A stretch of 40,895 nucleotides of DNA from Bacillus sp. MRMR6 (GCF_001940785.1 NZ_MSLS01000007.1:61742-102636), one strand, 5' to 3'. Shown: positions 25,124 through 33,570, numbered from the stretch's first letter. Translations and numbers: made by a program. Notes: generated from the sequence alone by a model not told the origin.

Positions 25124-25909
25124 ATGCCAATGTTGGATGTTGGTGGTATTTCAATGTATTATTCAATAAAGGGTGAAGGAGTCCCGATTGTATTTATTCA
25201 TCCCCCTTTGCTTACAAGTGCAAATTTTCATTACCAAGAGAAACAACTATCTCATACTAATCAAGTCATAACCTTTGATATAAGGGGCCATGGCCGAAGT
25301 CACCGATCAGAAAAGCCGTTATCTTATTCGCTGATTGCGGAGGACATCATCCAATTATTAGACCATCTTAAGATAAAAAAAGCATTTATATGCGGCTATT
25401 CAACAGGAGGTTCCATTGCACTTGAATTTATGCTTAGACATGCTGAGAGGAGCTATGGTGGAATTATCATAAGTGGTATGTCTGAAGCAAGTGACTTGTA
25501 TCTTAGACAGAAAATATCCTTAGCTAGAAAACTAACATCCCTAAGTTCGGTTAAGCTGCTTGCGAGGGCAATCGCATGGGGAAATTCCCAAACGAAAGAG
25601 ACATTTAACCTTTTATATGATGAGGCAATAAAAGGGGATACCCAAAATATTGGGCAATATTACGAATACAGTTTACAATATAACTGTACGAATCAGCTGA
25701 AAAATATTCACCTGCCAAACCTGTTACTTTATGGCTCAAAGGATAAATTATTTCATCGGTATGCTAAGCTTTTACATCAGAATTTGCCTAATAGTAAATT
25801 GAAGTATTTAATAAAAGAAAAACACCAGCTTCCTACAAAAGCTTCAGATGAATTAAATCAATTAATTACACATTTTGTCCAGGTAAACAGTAAACAAACT
25901 CAAACATAG
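25124..25909 (+). CDS. Alpha/beta hydrolase
   Basis: The product of about 261 residues has the alpha/beta-hydrolase fold: IVFIHPPLLTS (oxyanion HG-like region changed to HP), FDIRGHGRS, the nucleophile elbow CGYSTGGS (Ser in GxSxG), LLLYGSKDKLF (catalytic Asp) and KEKHQLP (catalytic His). The substrate is unknown; esterase, lactonase or peptidase activity are all possible. The ATG at 25124 follows GAGGTG with 9-nt spacing. The frame also has an ATG at 25091, which lacks a ribosome binding site. It precedes the TatD-like gene by 10 nt, so the two probably form an operon. Confidence 0.85.
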   Translation: MPMLDVGGISMYYSIKGEGVPIVFIHPPLLTSANFHYQEKQLSHTNQVITFDIRGHGRSHRSEKPLSYSLIAEDIIQLLDHLKIKKAFICGYSTGGSIALEFMLRHAERSYGGIIISGMSEASDLYLRQKISLARKLTSLSSVKLLARAIAWGNSQTKETFNLLYDEAIKGDTQNIGQYYEYSLQYNCTNQLKNIHLPNLLLYGSKDKLFHRYAKLLHQNLPNSKLKYLIKEKHQLPTKASDELNQLITHFVQVNSKQTQT

Positions 25910-25919
25910 GGGATGTGTT

Positions 25920-26699
25920 TTGGGAAAAATGATAGATGCACATATTCACTTAGATCAATATCAAGATGAATTTATTGAAGAGGTGACAAAGGATACACCC
26001 ATGCTTCAAGGGTTGATTTCTGTATCGAACAACCTGGAGTCCTGTAAAAGAAATCTAGTGTTATCAAGAGACTTTCCAAATGTGTTTTCTGCTTTTGGGT
26101 ATCATCCAGAGCAGTCTTTACCCACGGAGAGTGAGGAAAGTGAACTTTTTGCATGGATGAATCTTCATTTACAGGACATGATTGCAATTGGTGAGGTGGG
26201 ACTGCCCTATTATTTAAGAAAAAAAGAAAAAATCACTATGAGTGAATATGAAATATATATTGCACTGCTAGAGAGATTTGTACAAAAGGCATGTAAATGG
26301 GGAAAACCGATTATTCTGCATGCTGTTCATGAAGATGCTGAAGTTGCATGTGATCTCTTAGAAAAGTACTCTATACAAAGCGCTCATTTTCATTGGTTTA
26401 AGGGCGACCGAAAAACAATTAATAGAATGATAGATAATAAATATTATATTTCTATTACTCCTGATGTGACGTACGAAGAAAAAACACAAAATCTCGTTCA
26501 AGCATATCCCTTAGAATTAATGATGGTTGAAACAGACGGTCCATGGCCTTTTGAAGGAAAGTTTTCTGGTAAAGTGACAAATCCCATTATGATGACAGAT
26601 TCTATTGAGATGATTGCACACATTAAAAATATTTCGTTTGAGGAAGTCTCGAGCAAATTATTGGAAAATACAATCACGTTTTATAGGCTAAATCAGTAA
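25920..26699 (+). CDS. TatD family metal-dependent hydrolase
   Basis: This 259-residue TIM-barrel hydrolase has the TatD metal motif MIDAHIHLDQY near the N-terminus. It also has SAFGYHPEQ, IGEVGLPYYLRK (metal Glu), PIILHAVHEDAEV, HFHWFKGD and VETDGPWPF (metal Asp). TatD proteins are metal-dependent nucleases or hydrolases; the exact substrate here is unknown. The TTG start at 25920 has AGGGGATG at good distance; an ATG three codons later is the alternative. It is coupled to the hydrolase gene upstream and ends before a shared terminator. Confidence 0.88.
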   Translation: MGKMIDAHIHLDQYQDEFIEEVTKDTPMLQGLISVSNNLESCKRNLVLSRDFPNVFSAFGYHPEQSLPTESEESELFAWMNLHLQDMIAIGEVGLPYYLRKKEKITMSEYEIYIALLERFVQKACKWGKPIILHAVHEDAEVACDLLEKYSIQSAHFHWFKGDRKTINRMIDNKYYISITPDVTYEEKTQNLVQAYPLELMMVETDGPWPFEGKFSGKVTNPIMMTDSIEMIAHIKNISFEEVSSKLLENTITFYRLNQ

Positions 26700-26794
26700 A
26701 AATCTATACTGAGGGGAAATGTCCATCCTATTTCTTGGGAAAGTGCAGGAACAGACATTTAATTAGTTTGTATGTCAAAAAATGCTGTCACAAA

Positions 26795-26826
26795 AAAAGA
26801 GCTAACCCATTTGGATTAGCTCTTTT
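26795..26826. terminator. Bidirectional terminator, TatD-like / symporter
   Basis: AAAAGAGCTAA (26795-26805) pairs with TTAGCTCTTTT (26816-26826). A and T runs flank the stem, and it lies between convergent genes. Confidence 0.85.
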
Positions 26827-26842
26827 AACGATTGTTTTATTT

Positions 26843-28084
26843 CTATGCCTGGACCCCATTTGATACTTTAACGTCAGGGTCTCCTTCACCCTCTGAACGT
26901 GATACATAGAGGGCACAAGCTGCGTCTCCGGTAATGTTAACTGCAGTTCTGCACATATCCAGTAGGCGGTCGACACCTAGGACTAATGCAATAGCCTCGA
27001 CTGGAAGTCCAACAGAAGTCAACACCATCGATAGCATGATTAATCCAACACCAGGTACACCTGCAGTACCAATACTAGCGAGTGTAGCGGTTAAAATCAC
27101 CGTTAGCATTTGACCAAAACTTAAATCAATTCCATATACTTGAGCAATGAAAATAGTTGCGACCCCTTGCATGATAGCAGTTCCATCCATATTGATGGTT
27201 GCACCTAGGGGCTGGACGAAACTGCTGACACTTTTTGAAATGTTCAGGTTGTTTTGAGCTGCTCTCATCGAAACAGGAAGGGTGGCTGCACTGCTCGAAG
27301 TACTAAAGGCAACAATAACTGCCGGAGAGAATCCTTTAAAGAAAGCGATAGGGTTCATTTTTCCTAAGAAGGACACTGCCGAACCATATGTGATGACTAA
27401 TTGGAGTAATAAAACGAATAATACCACAAACATATACTTACCCATTGCGGCAATGGCCCCTAGACCTTGACCACCAATCGCCGTTGCAATTAATGCGAAG
27501 GCGCCATATGGAGCAAACTTCATAATTGCTGTCACTAGATACATTAAAACGTCATTTAGCTGCTCAACAAGCTTTAGAATACCTTCCGCTTTTTGTCCTA
27601 CACGAGAAATTCCAAAACCTAAAATCATAGCAAAAGCAATTACTTGAAGCATTTCCCCATTTGCCATAGAACCTAGTGGATTGGCAGGGATAATGTTCAA
27701 TAGTGTATCAATAACAGGCGGGGCTTCAGCGCCTTCAAAAGTAGCACCGTCTAATTTGAAGTCACCCTCACCAGGTTTAACTAAAAGTCCTGCACCAATT
27801 GAAAGTACAAGAGCAATAACAGTTGTAGCCAAGAAAAAAGTAATTGTTTTCAAACCCATACGACCAAGCTTCTTTGGATCACTAATTCCAGCTGTTCCTA
27901 AAATCAGTGAAACCACAACAATTGGGACAACAAGCATTTTAATTAAATTAACAAATAATTTCCCTAAAGGTACTAAAAAATAGCTATTGACAGGACCAAA
28001 CAGATTAGGAAGTGCCAAATTTAAAATCAAACCAAAGACAATACCTAAACCCATCCCAACAAAAATCTTCTTCGTTAAAGACAT
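26843..28084 (-). CDS. Dicarboxylate/amino acid:cation symporter (DAACS, GltP/GltT-like)
   Basis: This 413-residue membrane protein carries the family signatures: the serine-rich reentrant loop FSTSSSAATLPVS, GATINMDGTAIMQGV in TM7, a second reentrant loop near AGVPGVG, and CRTAVNITGDAACALYVS in TM8, where Arg/Asp residues bind the substrate carboxylates. It imports glutamate, aspartate or C4-dicarboxylates with protons or sodium; the choice cannot be read from sequence alone. The start has a strong GGGAGGT site. It is monocistronic. Confidence 0.93.
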   Translation of the reverse strand: MSLTKKIFVGMGLGIVFGLILNLALPNLFGPVNSYFLVPLGKLFVNLIKMLVVPIVVVSLILGTAGISDPKKLGRMGLKTITFFLATTVIALVLSIGAGLLVKPGEGDFKLDGATFEGAEAPPVIDTLLNIIPANPLGSMANGEMLQVIAFAMILGFGISRVGQKAEGILKLVEQLNDVLMYLVTAIMKFAPYGAFALIATAIGGQGLGAIAAMGKYMFVVLFVLLLQLVITYGSAVSFLGKMNPIAFFKGFSPAVIVAFSTSSSAATLPVSMRAAQNNLNISKSVSSFVQPLGATINMDGTAIMQGVATIFIAQVYGIDLSFGQMLTVILTATLASIGTAGVPGVGLIMLSMVLTSVGLPVEAIALVLGVDRLLDMCRTAVNITGDAACALYVSRSEGEGDPDVKVSNGVQA

Positions 28085-28395
28085 AGGTAACCTCCCTTAA
28101 TAATAGTATTACAACTTATTATAATGACTCAATCAAAATATAACAATACCAATTTATGTCGAATTAACAAGTTGTTACTTTTTATTTTTATGTTGAAATT
28201 TTATGGTGACATTTATGGTGACAGGCACCACAGAAATACAAAATGTGTCTTTTGTACGCCTGGGGTGGACAGTATGGTTAGTGTTTTTTAGTTATCACTC
28301 GAAATGGTAAGATGTAAATGATCATATTCTTGCTTTTGAAGTTGAAAAGGTTGAGTGTACTAGATAAAGACAGTTACATATCGGAGGTGGAAATA
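28085..28395. other. Divergent intergenic region (311 nt) with repeat copy D
   Basis: It separates the symporter (minus) from the redoxin gene (plus). It holds repeat copy D, preceded by a partial tandem TTATGGTGACA (28201-28211 and 28213-28223). The rest is AT-rich. No RNA gene was recognised, and no promoter is assigned with confidence. Confidence 0.5.
28217..28271 (-). repeat. Dispersed 55-nt bipartite repeat, copy D
   Basis: GGTGACAGGCACC (28217-28229) and TGTACGCCTGGGGTGGACA (28253-28271) have a 23-nt spacer. It is inverted relative to copy E, and the two bracket the redoxin gene. Confidence 0.88.
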
Positions 28396-28638
28396 ATGAC
28401 AAAAGTAATGGTATATACGACGAATGATTGCATAGAATGCACAATGGTGAAACAAGTGCTAACACAGGAACAGATTTCATTTGAAATAAGGGATATTTCT
28501 ATTAACCCAGACTATCAAAAGGAAGTAGAGAAGTTTGGGTTTCTGGGTGTTCCCGTAACAGTCTTAGGTAACCGCGCAGTAAAGGGATTTACCAACGAAT
28601 TGAAAGAGTTAATACAGCTTACCCGTGAAAAAATTTGA
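28396..28638 (+). CDS. NrdH-like glutaredoxin family protein
   Basis: This 80-residue thioredoxin-fold protein has the redox motif CIEC (Cys12 and Cys15), the cis-Pro segment GVPVTVLG and the closing AVKGF. These are typical of NrdH/glutaredoxin-like small redoxins that reduce disulfides, for example in ribonucleotide reductase or peroxiredoxins. No client gene is adjacent. The ATG at 28396 follows GGAGGTGG; the frame is open 26 codons upstream, but without a better site. It is flanked on both sides by inverted copies of the dispersed repeat. Confidence 0.88.
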   Translation: MTKVMVYTTNDCIECTMVKQVLTQEQISFEIRDISINPDYQKEVEKFGFLGVPVTVLGNRAVKGFTNELKELIQLTREKI

Positions 28639-28652
28639 CATAGTGCGTAATG

Positions 28653-28707
28653 TGTCCACCTGGGGCGTACATTTTTATACCTTTGTCCACGAGTGGTGCC
28701 TGTCACC
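28653..28707 (+). repeat. Dispersed 55-nt bipartite repeat, copy E
   Basis: TGTCCACCTGGGGCGTACA (28653-28671) and GGTGCCTGTCACC (28695-28707) have a 23-nt spacer. The ten bases before module 2 (CACGAGTGGT) match copy B. Confidence 0.88.
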
Positions 28708-28799
28708 TAATTTTTTTCAGCTAAATTTTGCCCTCTGAATTAATGCTTATTTTTCGTTACTTTAGTGCAAAATAAGGAAAAAATTGAGGGAATGGCTGT

Positions 28800-29324
28800 A
28801 TGCATCTTATTTTGGCTTTTGTGAGTATTGTGGCGGTGTGGTATCGCGGGGATTATCTGAATTGGAAACAGTTTTATTCGACTATGCAATATATTGCAAT
28901 TGGAAACTTAACTTATAATTTCCTTTGCGCGTCCCATTGGTTATGGCAATTATCTCCTGATATTAAATGGTTTAATCATTCTTTATTGGAAATGTCCTAT
29001 ACGTTTATTACTTTTCCACTTACTTCTTTAATGTTTCTATCACGTTATCCAGAGAATCAAGGGAAGTGGAGAATCCTGCGACATTACGCATTTTGGATTG
29101 GGCTATATGTGGTAGTGGAGATCATCTTAATTTTTAAAGGAAATATCATTTACAAATATGGCTGGGGATTAGGCTGGTCTGCATTTTTTGATTGCATCAT
29201 GTTTCCATTTTTACGTCTTCACTATAAAAAACCCTTGCTAACCTTAATGATTAGTTTACCGATGACTATTTTTTGGGTTTGGTTATTTGATATACCGGTC
29301 CATGTGCCGATACCTGACCGATAG
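28800..29324 (+). CDS. CBO0543-like integral membrane protein
   Basis: This 174-residue protein has about five hydrophobic segments and many Trp and Tyr residues at membrane borders (FLCASHWLWQL, YKYGWGLGWSAFFD, TIFWVWLFDIPVH). It resembles the CBO0543 family of small membrane proteins common in Bacillaceae, whose function is unknown. The ATG follows GAGGG at 9-nt spacing. It is the first gene after repeat copy E and is followed within 53 nt by hisJ, so a shared transcript is possible. No motif suggests catalysis. Confidence 0.7.
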   Translation: MHLILAFVSIVAVWYRGDYLNWKQFYSTMQYIAIGNLTYNFLCASHWLWQLSPDIKWFNHSLLEMSYTFITFPLTSLMFLSRYPENQGKWRILRHYAFWIGLYVVVEIILIFKGNIIYKYGWGLGWSAFFDCIMFPFLRLHYKKPLLTLMISLPMTIFWVWLFDIPVHVPIPDR

Positions 29325-29377
29325 GATAAATTATAAACACATAAAAAGAAATGCAAACCATAATTTGAGGTGAAAAG

Positions 29378-30196
29378 ATGTCGGAACATGTTAAATTTGA
29401 TTTACATACCCATCATGAGCGCTGTGGACATGCAAGGGGAGCCATTCGTGATTACATTGAAGCCGCTGTTGAAAATGGACTGCAAGTGATTGGAATCTCT
29501 GATCACACTCCATACTTTTCTAGCGAAGAAGACCATCCTCATCCACGGATCACAATGGCTAAGAGTGAATTTCCTGAATATGTGAAAGAAGTACTCGAGC
29601 TAAAAGAACTATTTGCTGGGAAAATTGAAGTTCTTCTTGGTATTGAGGCAGATTTCTTTCCGGACCATGTTGAGAAATACCGACCATATTTTGAGCAGTA
29701 TCCATTTGACTATATTATTGGCTCGGTCCATCATGTGGATGGAATCAGTATTTTTAAGAGAAACCGTTGGGAAGGATTAAGTTCTAGACAAAAAGCAATA
29801 ACAAAGGAAACTTATTATTCTTTAATCGAACAATCAGCTCGCAGTGGATTGTTTGAAATTCTTGGACATATTGATGCGATGAAGGGATATTATCCTGCCT
29901 TTTCAAGAATTGAAACAGAGGCGGTCAAGAATACTTTAAAGATTATTGGCGAACATGATATGGCTATTGAGATCAATACCTCTGGTAAAACGAAGGATGT
30001 GGGCGGCTGGTACCCGTCAGAGGATATATTAGAACTGGCACACTTTTATGGGGTGAAAGTTACCTTTGGATCTGATGCCCATGATCCAGAAAGAGTCGGC
30101 GATGATTTTGAAATGGTACAGAGAAATCTTAAAAAAATTGGTTTCAAGGAATGGGTTTATTTTAAAGAGAAAAAGAGAATACTGGTTGCACTGTAA
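29378..30196 (+). CDS. hisJ: Histidinol-phosphatase, PHP family
   Basis: This 272-residue PHP-domain phosphatase is of the type used in histidine synthesis in Bacillus. Metal ligands are visible in order: FDLHTHHERCGHA, GISDHTPYF, LLGIEADFFPDH, IIGSVHHVDG, ILGHIDAMKG and FGSDAHDPERVG. It releases phosphate from L-histidinol phosphate at a trinuclear metal site. Length and motif order match the HisJ family. The start follows GAGGTG. It lies apart from any his operon, as is usual for hisJ in Bacillus. Histidine breakdown genes are elsewhere in the window, and no direct link is seen. Confidence 0.9.
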   Translation: MSEHVKFDLHTHHERCGHARGAIRDYIEAAVENGLQVIGISDHTPYFSSEEDHPHPRITMAKSEFPEYVKEVLELKELFAGKIEVLLGIEADFFPDHVEKYRPYFEQYPFDYIIGSVHHVDGISIFKRNRWEGLSSRQKAITKETYYSLIEQSARSGLFEILGHIDAMKGYYPAFSRIETEAVKNTLKIIGEHDMAIEINTSGKTKDVGGWYPSEDILELAHFYGVKVTFGSDAHDPERVGDDFEMVQRNLKKIGFKEWVYFKEKKRILVAL

Positions 30197-30265
30197 CATC
30201 AAATGCTGGCATAAAAATCCTGACTTTGCTAATACTACAAAAAAGCTTACAAAGGGAGGGGTAAA

Positions 30266-30445
30266 ATGGATACAGGACAAGCAATTGCCTTTACTACATT
30301 AGCAATGAAAAATCTGGGTTATAAGCAGGCAGAGATTGAGGCTGTAACCAATGCCATGCTACAAGAAATCGAAACTCATGCTGGCGAGTATGCTGTTGAA
30401 AAGGCAGATAATATCCTTTATGGTGACAATGAGAATAACATATAA
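30266..30445 (+). CDS. Small hypothetical protein, 59 residues
   Basis: The open frame has a very strong ribosome binding site (AAAGGGAGGGG, 30251-30261) before its ATG and a good terminator after its stop. The product begins MDTGQAIAFTTLAMKNLGYK and looks like two amphipathic helices (LGYKQAEIEAVTNAMLQEIE and AGEYAVEKADNILY), soluble and acidic. The function is unknown. It is 70 nt downstream of hisJ on the same strand and may share its transcript. Confidence 0.75.
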   Translation: MDTGQAIAFTTLAMKNLGYKQAEIEAVTNAMLQEIETHAGEYAVEKADNILYGDNENNI

Positions 30446-30459
30446 TAACATATAACAAA

Positions 30460-30489
30460 AAAATGTAATGGCTAAGTCCATTACATTTT
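30460..30489. terminator. Bidirectional terminator between two small genes
   Basis: AAAATGTAATGG (30460-30471) pairs perfectly with CCATTACATTTT (30478-30489) around CTAAGT. The stop codon of the minus-strand gene is inside the stem. Confidence 0.92.
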
Positions 30490-30672
30490 TGTTTTTTTAG
30501 CTTTGGGTTTTACTGTTAATTTTCTAATCACATAAATACCTGCAATTAGAGCTAACAGATTAAGGGAATCTCCGAGATTAATGGTTAAGTTGAAATGGTT
30601 ATTAACATTTACGGAATTCTTATTATTATTAGAATTAGGTAATGTTCTAGTAACCGGCTCTTCTGTTTTCAT
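30481..30672 (-). CDS. Small single-pass membrane protein, 63 residues
   Basis: It has an Asn-rich N-terminal half (PNSNNNKNSVNVNNHFNLTI), one hydrophobic segment (LNLLALIAGIYVI) and a basic tail (RKLTVKPKAKKTKM), which predicts N-terminus out and C-terminus in. The ATG at 30672 follows GGAGGT at 6-nt spacing; a GTG one codon earlier is too close. The function is unknown. Asn-rich small membrane proteins occur in sporulating bacilli, but no assignment is made. Confidence 0.72.
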   Translation of the reverse strand: MKTEEPVTRTLPNSNNNKNSVNVNNHFNLTINLGDSLNLLALIAGIYVIRKLTVKPKAKKTKM

Positions 30673-30741
30673 CACAGCACCTCCTACATTACTATATTAT
30701 AGGTAGTTAGGAAGTTAAATTCCATTTCTTGTTAGATTTTT

Positions 30742-31956
30742 CTAGTTGTTTGCTAGAGTTGCTTTTTGATATTTAGTTGAACGAGAATACATCAGTAAAA
30801 ATACAAGAGCACTGAAAATCCTTAGTACAGAATTAAATTCCATTGCACGTTGGATGCCAAATACTTCTAGTAACCAAATACCAATCTGAGGTGCCAAAAA
30901 GGCAACAAAAGATAGGAGAACATTATAGGAAGTGATGCAATAGGTTCTCGTAGCTTCTGGTGATTTTTCTAGTAATAAGTTGAATAGAAGCAGGACAATG
31001 CCTGAAATGAAAAATCCAGATAAGGCTTGAATAAACGTTAAATAGACAAGATTTTTAGATAGTACCGTTAGAAATGGGACAAGGGCCATTCCGAGTGCTG
31101 CCCAAACCAGCATTAAGGTGTTTGATTTGCGTTCTGCCCATTTTTTCCAGAGTGGAAAAGTAAAAAATTGCACAAGTTGGTTCGCAACTGAAAATAAACT
31201 AATCCACAAAATCGTCGCTTCTGCAATCCTTACATTGTAAATATTAAATATTCCCCATGACATTTGCCAAGTGAAATTAAAGCATAAAGCGGCAATTAGA
31301 AACCATTTATAACCATGGTCTTTAAAAATAGACCAATCCATAAAAGTGTTTTTCTGCTTCGAAGGTTCTGGCGCTTTTTCTTTATGCTTCAATAAAAAGA
31401 AGACTTCTAATAAACCAAATACTAAAGCAATGAAGAACAGTAACTGATAAGCGGTTGAATTATGGGTTTGATTTCTCATGATAATACCAATCATTAATGT
31501 TGAAACCATGCCGATAACAGTCAGCAGCCTGTTCCGGTCACTAAAGAAACTCCCTCTGCGTTCCTCTTTAATCATTCCGCTAATTAATGTTTGCCAGCCA
31601 ATGTTGGCTACTGTTGCAGGGACATTCATCAGGGCAATGATGATTAAAAAGGCCCAGGCTTGGTATGGTGTCGAAAGATAAATCACACCAACTAACACGA
31701 TAAATAATAGTCTTGCCCATAAAACGGATAGTGCCACCATTTTCTTTTGTGTTTCCAACCGATTTAACATCATAGCAGCAGGGATTGTCATTAAAAGTGC
31801 AACTAAAGGAGGGAGGGAACTAATTAGCCCGACTTGATAATTGTTGGCTCCTAGGATGGCGATGGCGAAAATTGGATAAAAGTTCCCTGCCATATTTAAG
31901 GCAATGGTTGATACCATACCATGATAAATACTAATTTTTTCATTATATGTCCGCAT
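30742..31956 (-). CDS. MFS transporter
   Basis: This 404-residue protein has about 12 membrane helices and the usual two-bundle layout, with a basic central loop (KHKEKAPEPSKQKN, about residues 190-203). The motif-A region after TM2 reads PAAMMLNRLETQKK, a weak match to the canonical sequence. The substrate is unknown. The ribosome binding site is weak (GGTGACC). The promoter region is shared, divergently, with the MATE exporter gene about 190 nt away. Confidence 0.85.
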   Translation of the reverse strand: MRTYNEKISIYHGMVSTIALNMAGNFYPIFAIAILGANNYQVGLISSLPPLVALLMTIPAAMMLNRLETQKKMVALSVLWARLLFIVLVGVIYLSTPYQAWAFLIIIALMNVPATVANIGWQTLISGMIKEERRGSFFSDRNRLLTVIGMVSTLMIGIIMRNQTHNSTAYQLLFFIALVFGLLEVFFLLKHKEKAPEPSKQKNTFMDWSIFKDHGYKWFLIAALCFNFTWQMSWGIFNIYNVRIAEATILWISLFSVANQLVQFFTFPLWKKWAERKSNTLMLVWAALGMALVPFLTVLSKNLVYLTFIQALSGFFISGIVLLLFNLLLEKSPEATRTYCITSYNVLLSFVAFLAPQIGIWLLEVFGIQRAMEFNSVLRIFSALVFLLMYSRSTKYQKATLANN

Positions 31957-32150
31957 GTAAGGTCACCAGATTTATGATTAAATTTTCAACTTTACCATTA
32001 TACAACCAGTGATATCTTTCAAAAATACTTTTTTAGAAAAAAGCCAAAAAAAGTAATTCTGTATTGAAAGTTCTGAGTACAATTGAAAAGAAAATGGAGT
32101 ATAATAAGTTTCGGCTTACAAAATAATAGAGAAATTCAGGGAGCTTTTAT

Positions 32151-33521
32151 ATGAATCAGACCTTTACATTAAAGGAAAAGACGAAGCAAATTTTTGTGTT
32201 GTTGATCCCCATTCTCATTACGCAGCTGGGAATGTTTTCGATGGTGTTCTTTAACACGATTATGACTGGTAAGTATAATTCTGCCGACCTTGCAGGCGTA
32301 GCAATCGGTTCCTCCATCTGGAGCCCAATCTTTACTGGAATCAGTGGGATTCTTCTAGCGGTTTCACCGATTGCAGCACAGCGTATTGGTGAAAAGAAAA
32401 GTGGCGAAGTGGCATCAGTTGTGAAACATGGTATTTATCTTTCAGTGATGATTGGTGTTTTGGTGATAGTACTTGGTGCTTTCTTTTTAGTGCCAATCTT
32501 ACAGGCTATGAATCTCCCGATAGCAGTTCATCATACCGCTTTAGAATATCTAGTCGGATTAAGCTATGGGATACTGCCGCTATTTCTATTTAATGTGCTC
32601 CGTTCCTTTATTTATGCACTAGGAAAAACGCGGATCGTTATGTACATCTTAATATTGTCACTCCCGGTTAATTTCTTTTTGAACTATGTCTTGATTTTTG
32701 GTCATTGGGGTTTTCCAGAGCTTGGCGGGGCAGGAGCGGGCTATGCTACATCCATTACGTATTGGTTGATTGCTGCGATGTCTGTATATATCGTGAAGAA
32801 GCAAAATCCATTTTCGAGTTATCCTGTGTTTACTGACTTAACAGAATTCTCAATGGCAAAGTGTACGGAAATTCTTAAAATTGGGGTTCCTATGGGACTT
32901 TCCACTTTTTTTGAAACGAGTATGTTTGCAGTAGTGACCATCCTATTAAGTAAGTTCAATGTAACAACGATAGCGGCTTACCAATCAGCTTTGAACATCG
33001 TATCATTCCTATATATGATTCCGATTAGTATATCAATGGCACAAACAGTCCTTGTTGGATACGAAGTAGGGGCTAAAAGGTATAAAGATGCTAAAGTTTA
33101 TAGTTGGTTAGGAATATATCTTGCAATAATAATTGCGATTGTAACGGGAGTGTTGGTGGTAATCTTCCGATATCAAGTGGCAGGATTTTACTCCAATGAG
33201 GCAGCAGTCGTCAGTTTAACGGCTCACTTCTTGATCTTTGCACTGTTCTTCCAAATCTCTGACAGCATCCAAGTAACAGCAATGGCGGCATTACGAGGCT
33301 ATAAAGATGTGAATTATGCTTTCATTATGACCTTAATTGCTTACTGGCTAATCTGTCTACCATCAGGTTATTTACTGGCTCACTACACCAGTCTAGGGGC
33401 AAGAGGCTACTGGATTGGACTCACCATCGGTCTCACAGCGGCGGGCATTGCTCTTTCTGCCCGTTTGATTTACATTCAAAAGAAGAAATTTGTTCCTCTT
33501 AAACTGGAAAATGCGGTTTAG
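32151..33521 (+). CDS. MATE family multidrug efflux protein (NorM-like)
   Basis: This 456-residue protein has about 12 membrane helices in two related halves, starting IFVLLIPILITQLGMFSMVFFNTIMTG, the typical MATE TM1. AGVAIGSSIWSPIF and PIAAQRIGEKKSGE fit TM2 and its loop. The second half repeats the pattern with IGVPMGLSTFFETSMFA. It exports cationic drugs or metabolites with sodium or protons. The start follows AGGGAG. A terminator built from two modules of the dispersed repeat follows. Confidence 0.92.
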   Translation: MNQTFTLKEKTKQIFVLLIPILITQLGMFSMVFFNTIMTGKYNSADLAGVAIGSSIWSPIFTGISGILLAVSPIAAQRIGEKKSGEVASVVKHGIYLSVMIGVLVIVLGAFFLVPILQAMNLPIAVHHTALEYLVGLSYGILPLFLFNVLRSFIYALGKTRIVMYILILSLPVNFFLNYVLIFGHWGFPELGGAGAGYATSITYWLIAAMSVYIVKKQNPFSSYPVFTDLTEFSMAKCTEILKIGVPMGLSTFFETSMFAVVTILLSKFNVTTIAAYQSALNIVSFLYMIPISISMAQTVLVGYEVGAKRYKDAKVYSWLGIYLAIIIAIVTGVLVVIFRYQVAGFYSNEAAVVSLTAHFLIFALFFQISDSIQVTAMAALRGYKDVNYAFIMTLIAYWLICLPSGYLLAHYTSLGARGYWIGLTIGLTAAGIALSARLIYIQKKKFVPLKLENAV

Positions 33522-33526
33522 CTTTC

Positions 33527-33570
33527 AAAAGGGTGACAGGCACCATTAAATTGGCGCCTGTCACCCTTTT
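33527..33570. terminator. Terminator formed by two opposed repeat modules (copy F)
   Basis: AAAAGGGTGACAGGCACCA (33527-33545) pairs with TTGGCGCCTGTCACCCTTTT (33551-33570) apart from one A/C mismatch. Each arm contains the 13-nt module (33532-33544 and 33553-33565). It ends in T residues, 6 nt after the MATE stop codon. Confidence 0.88.
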
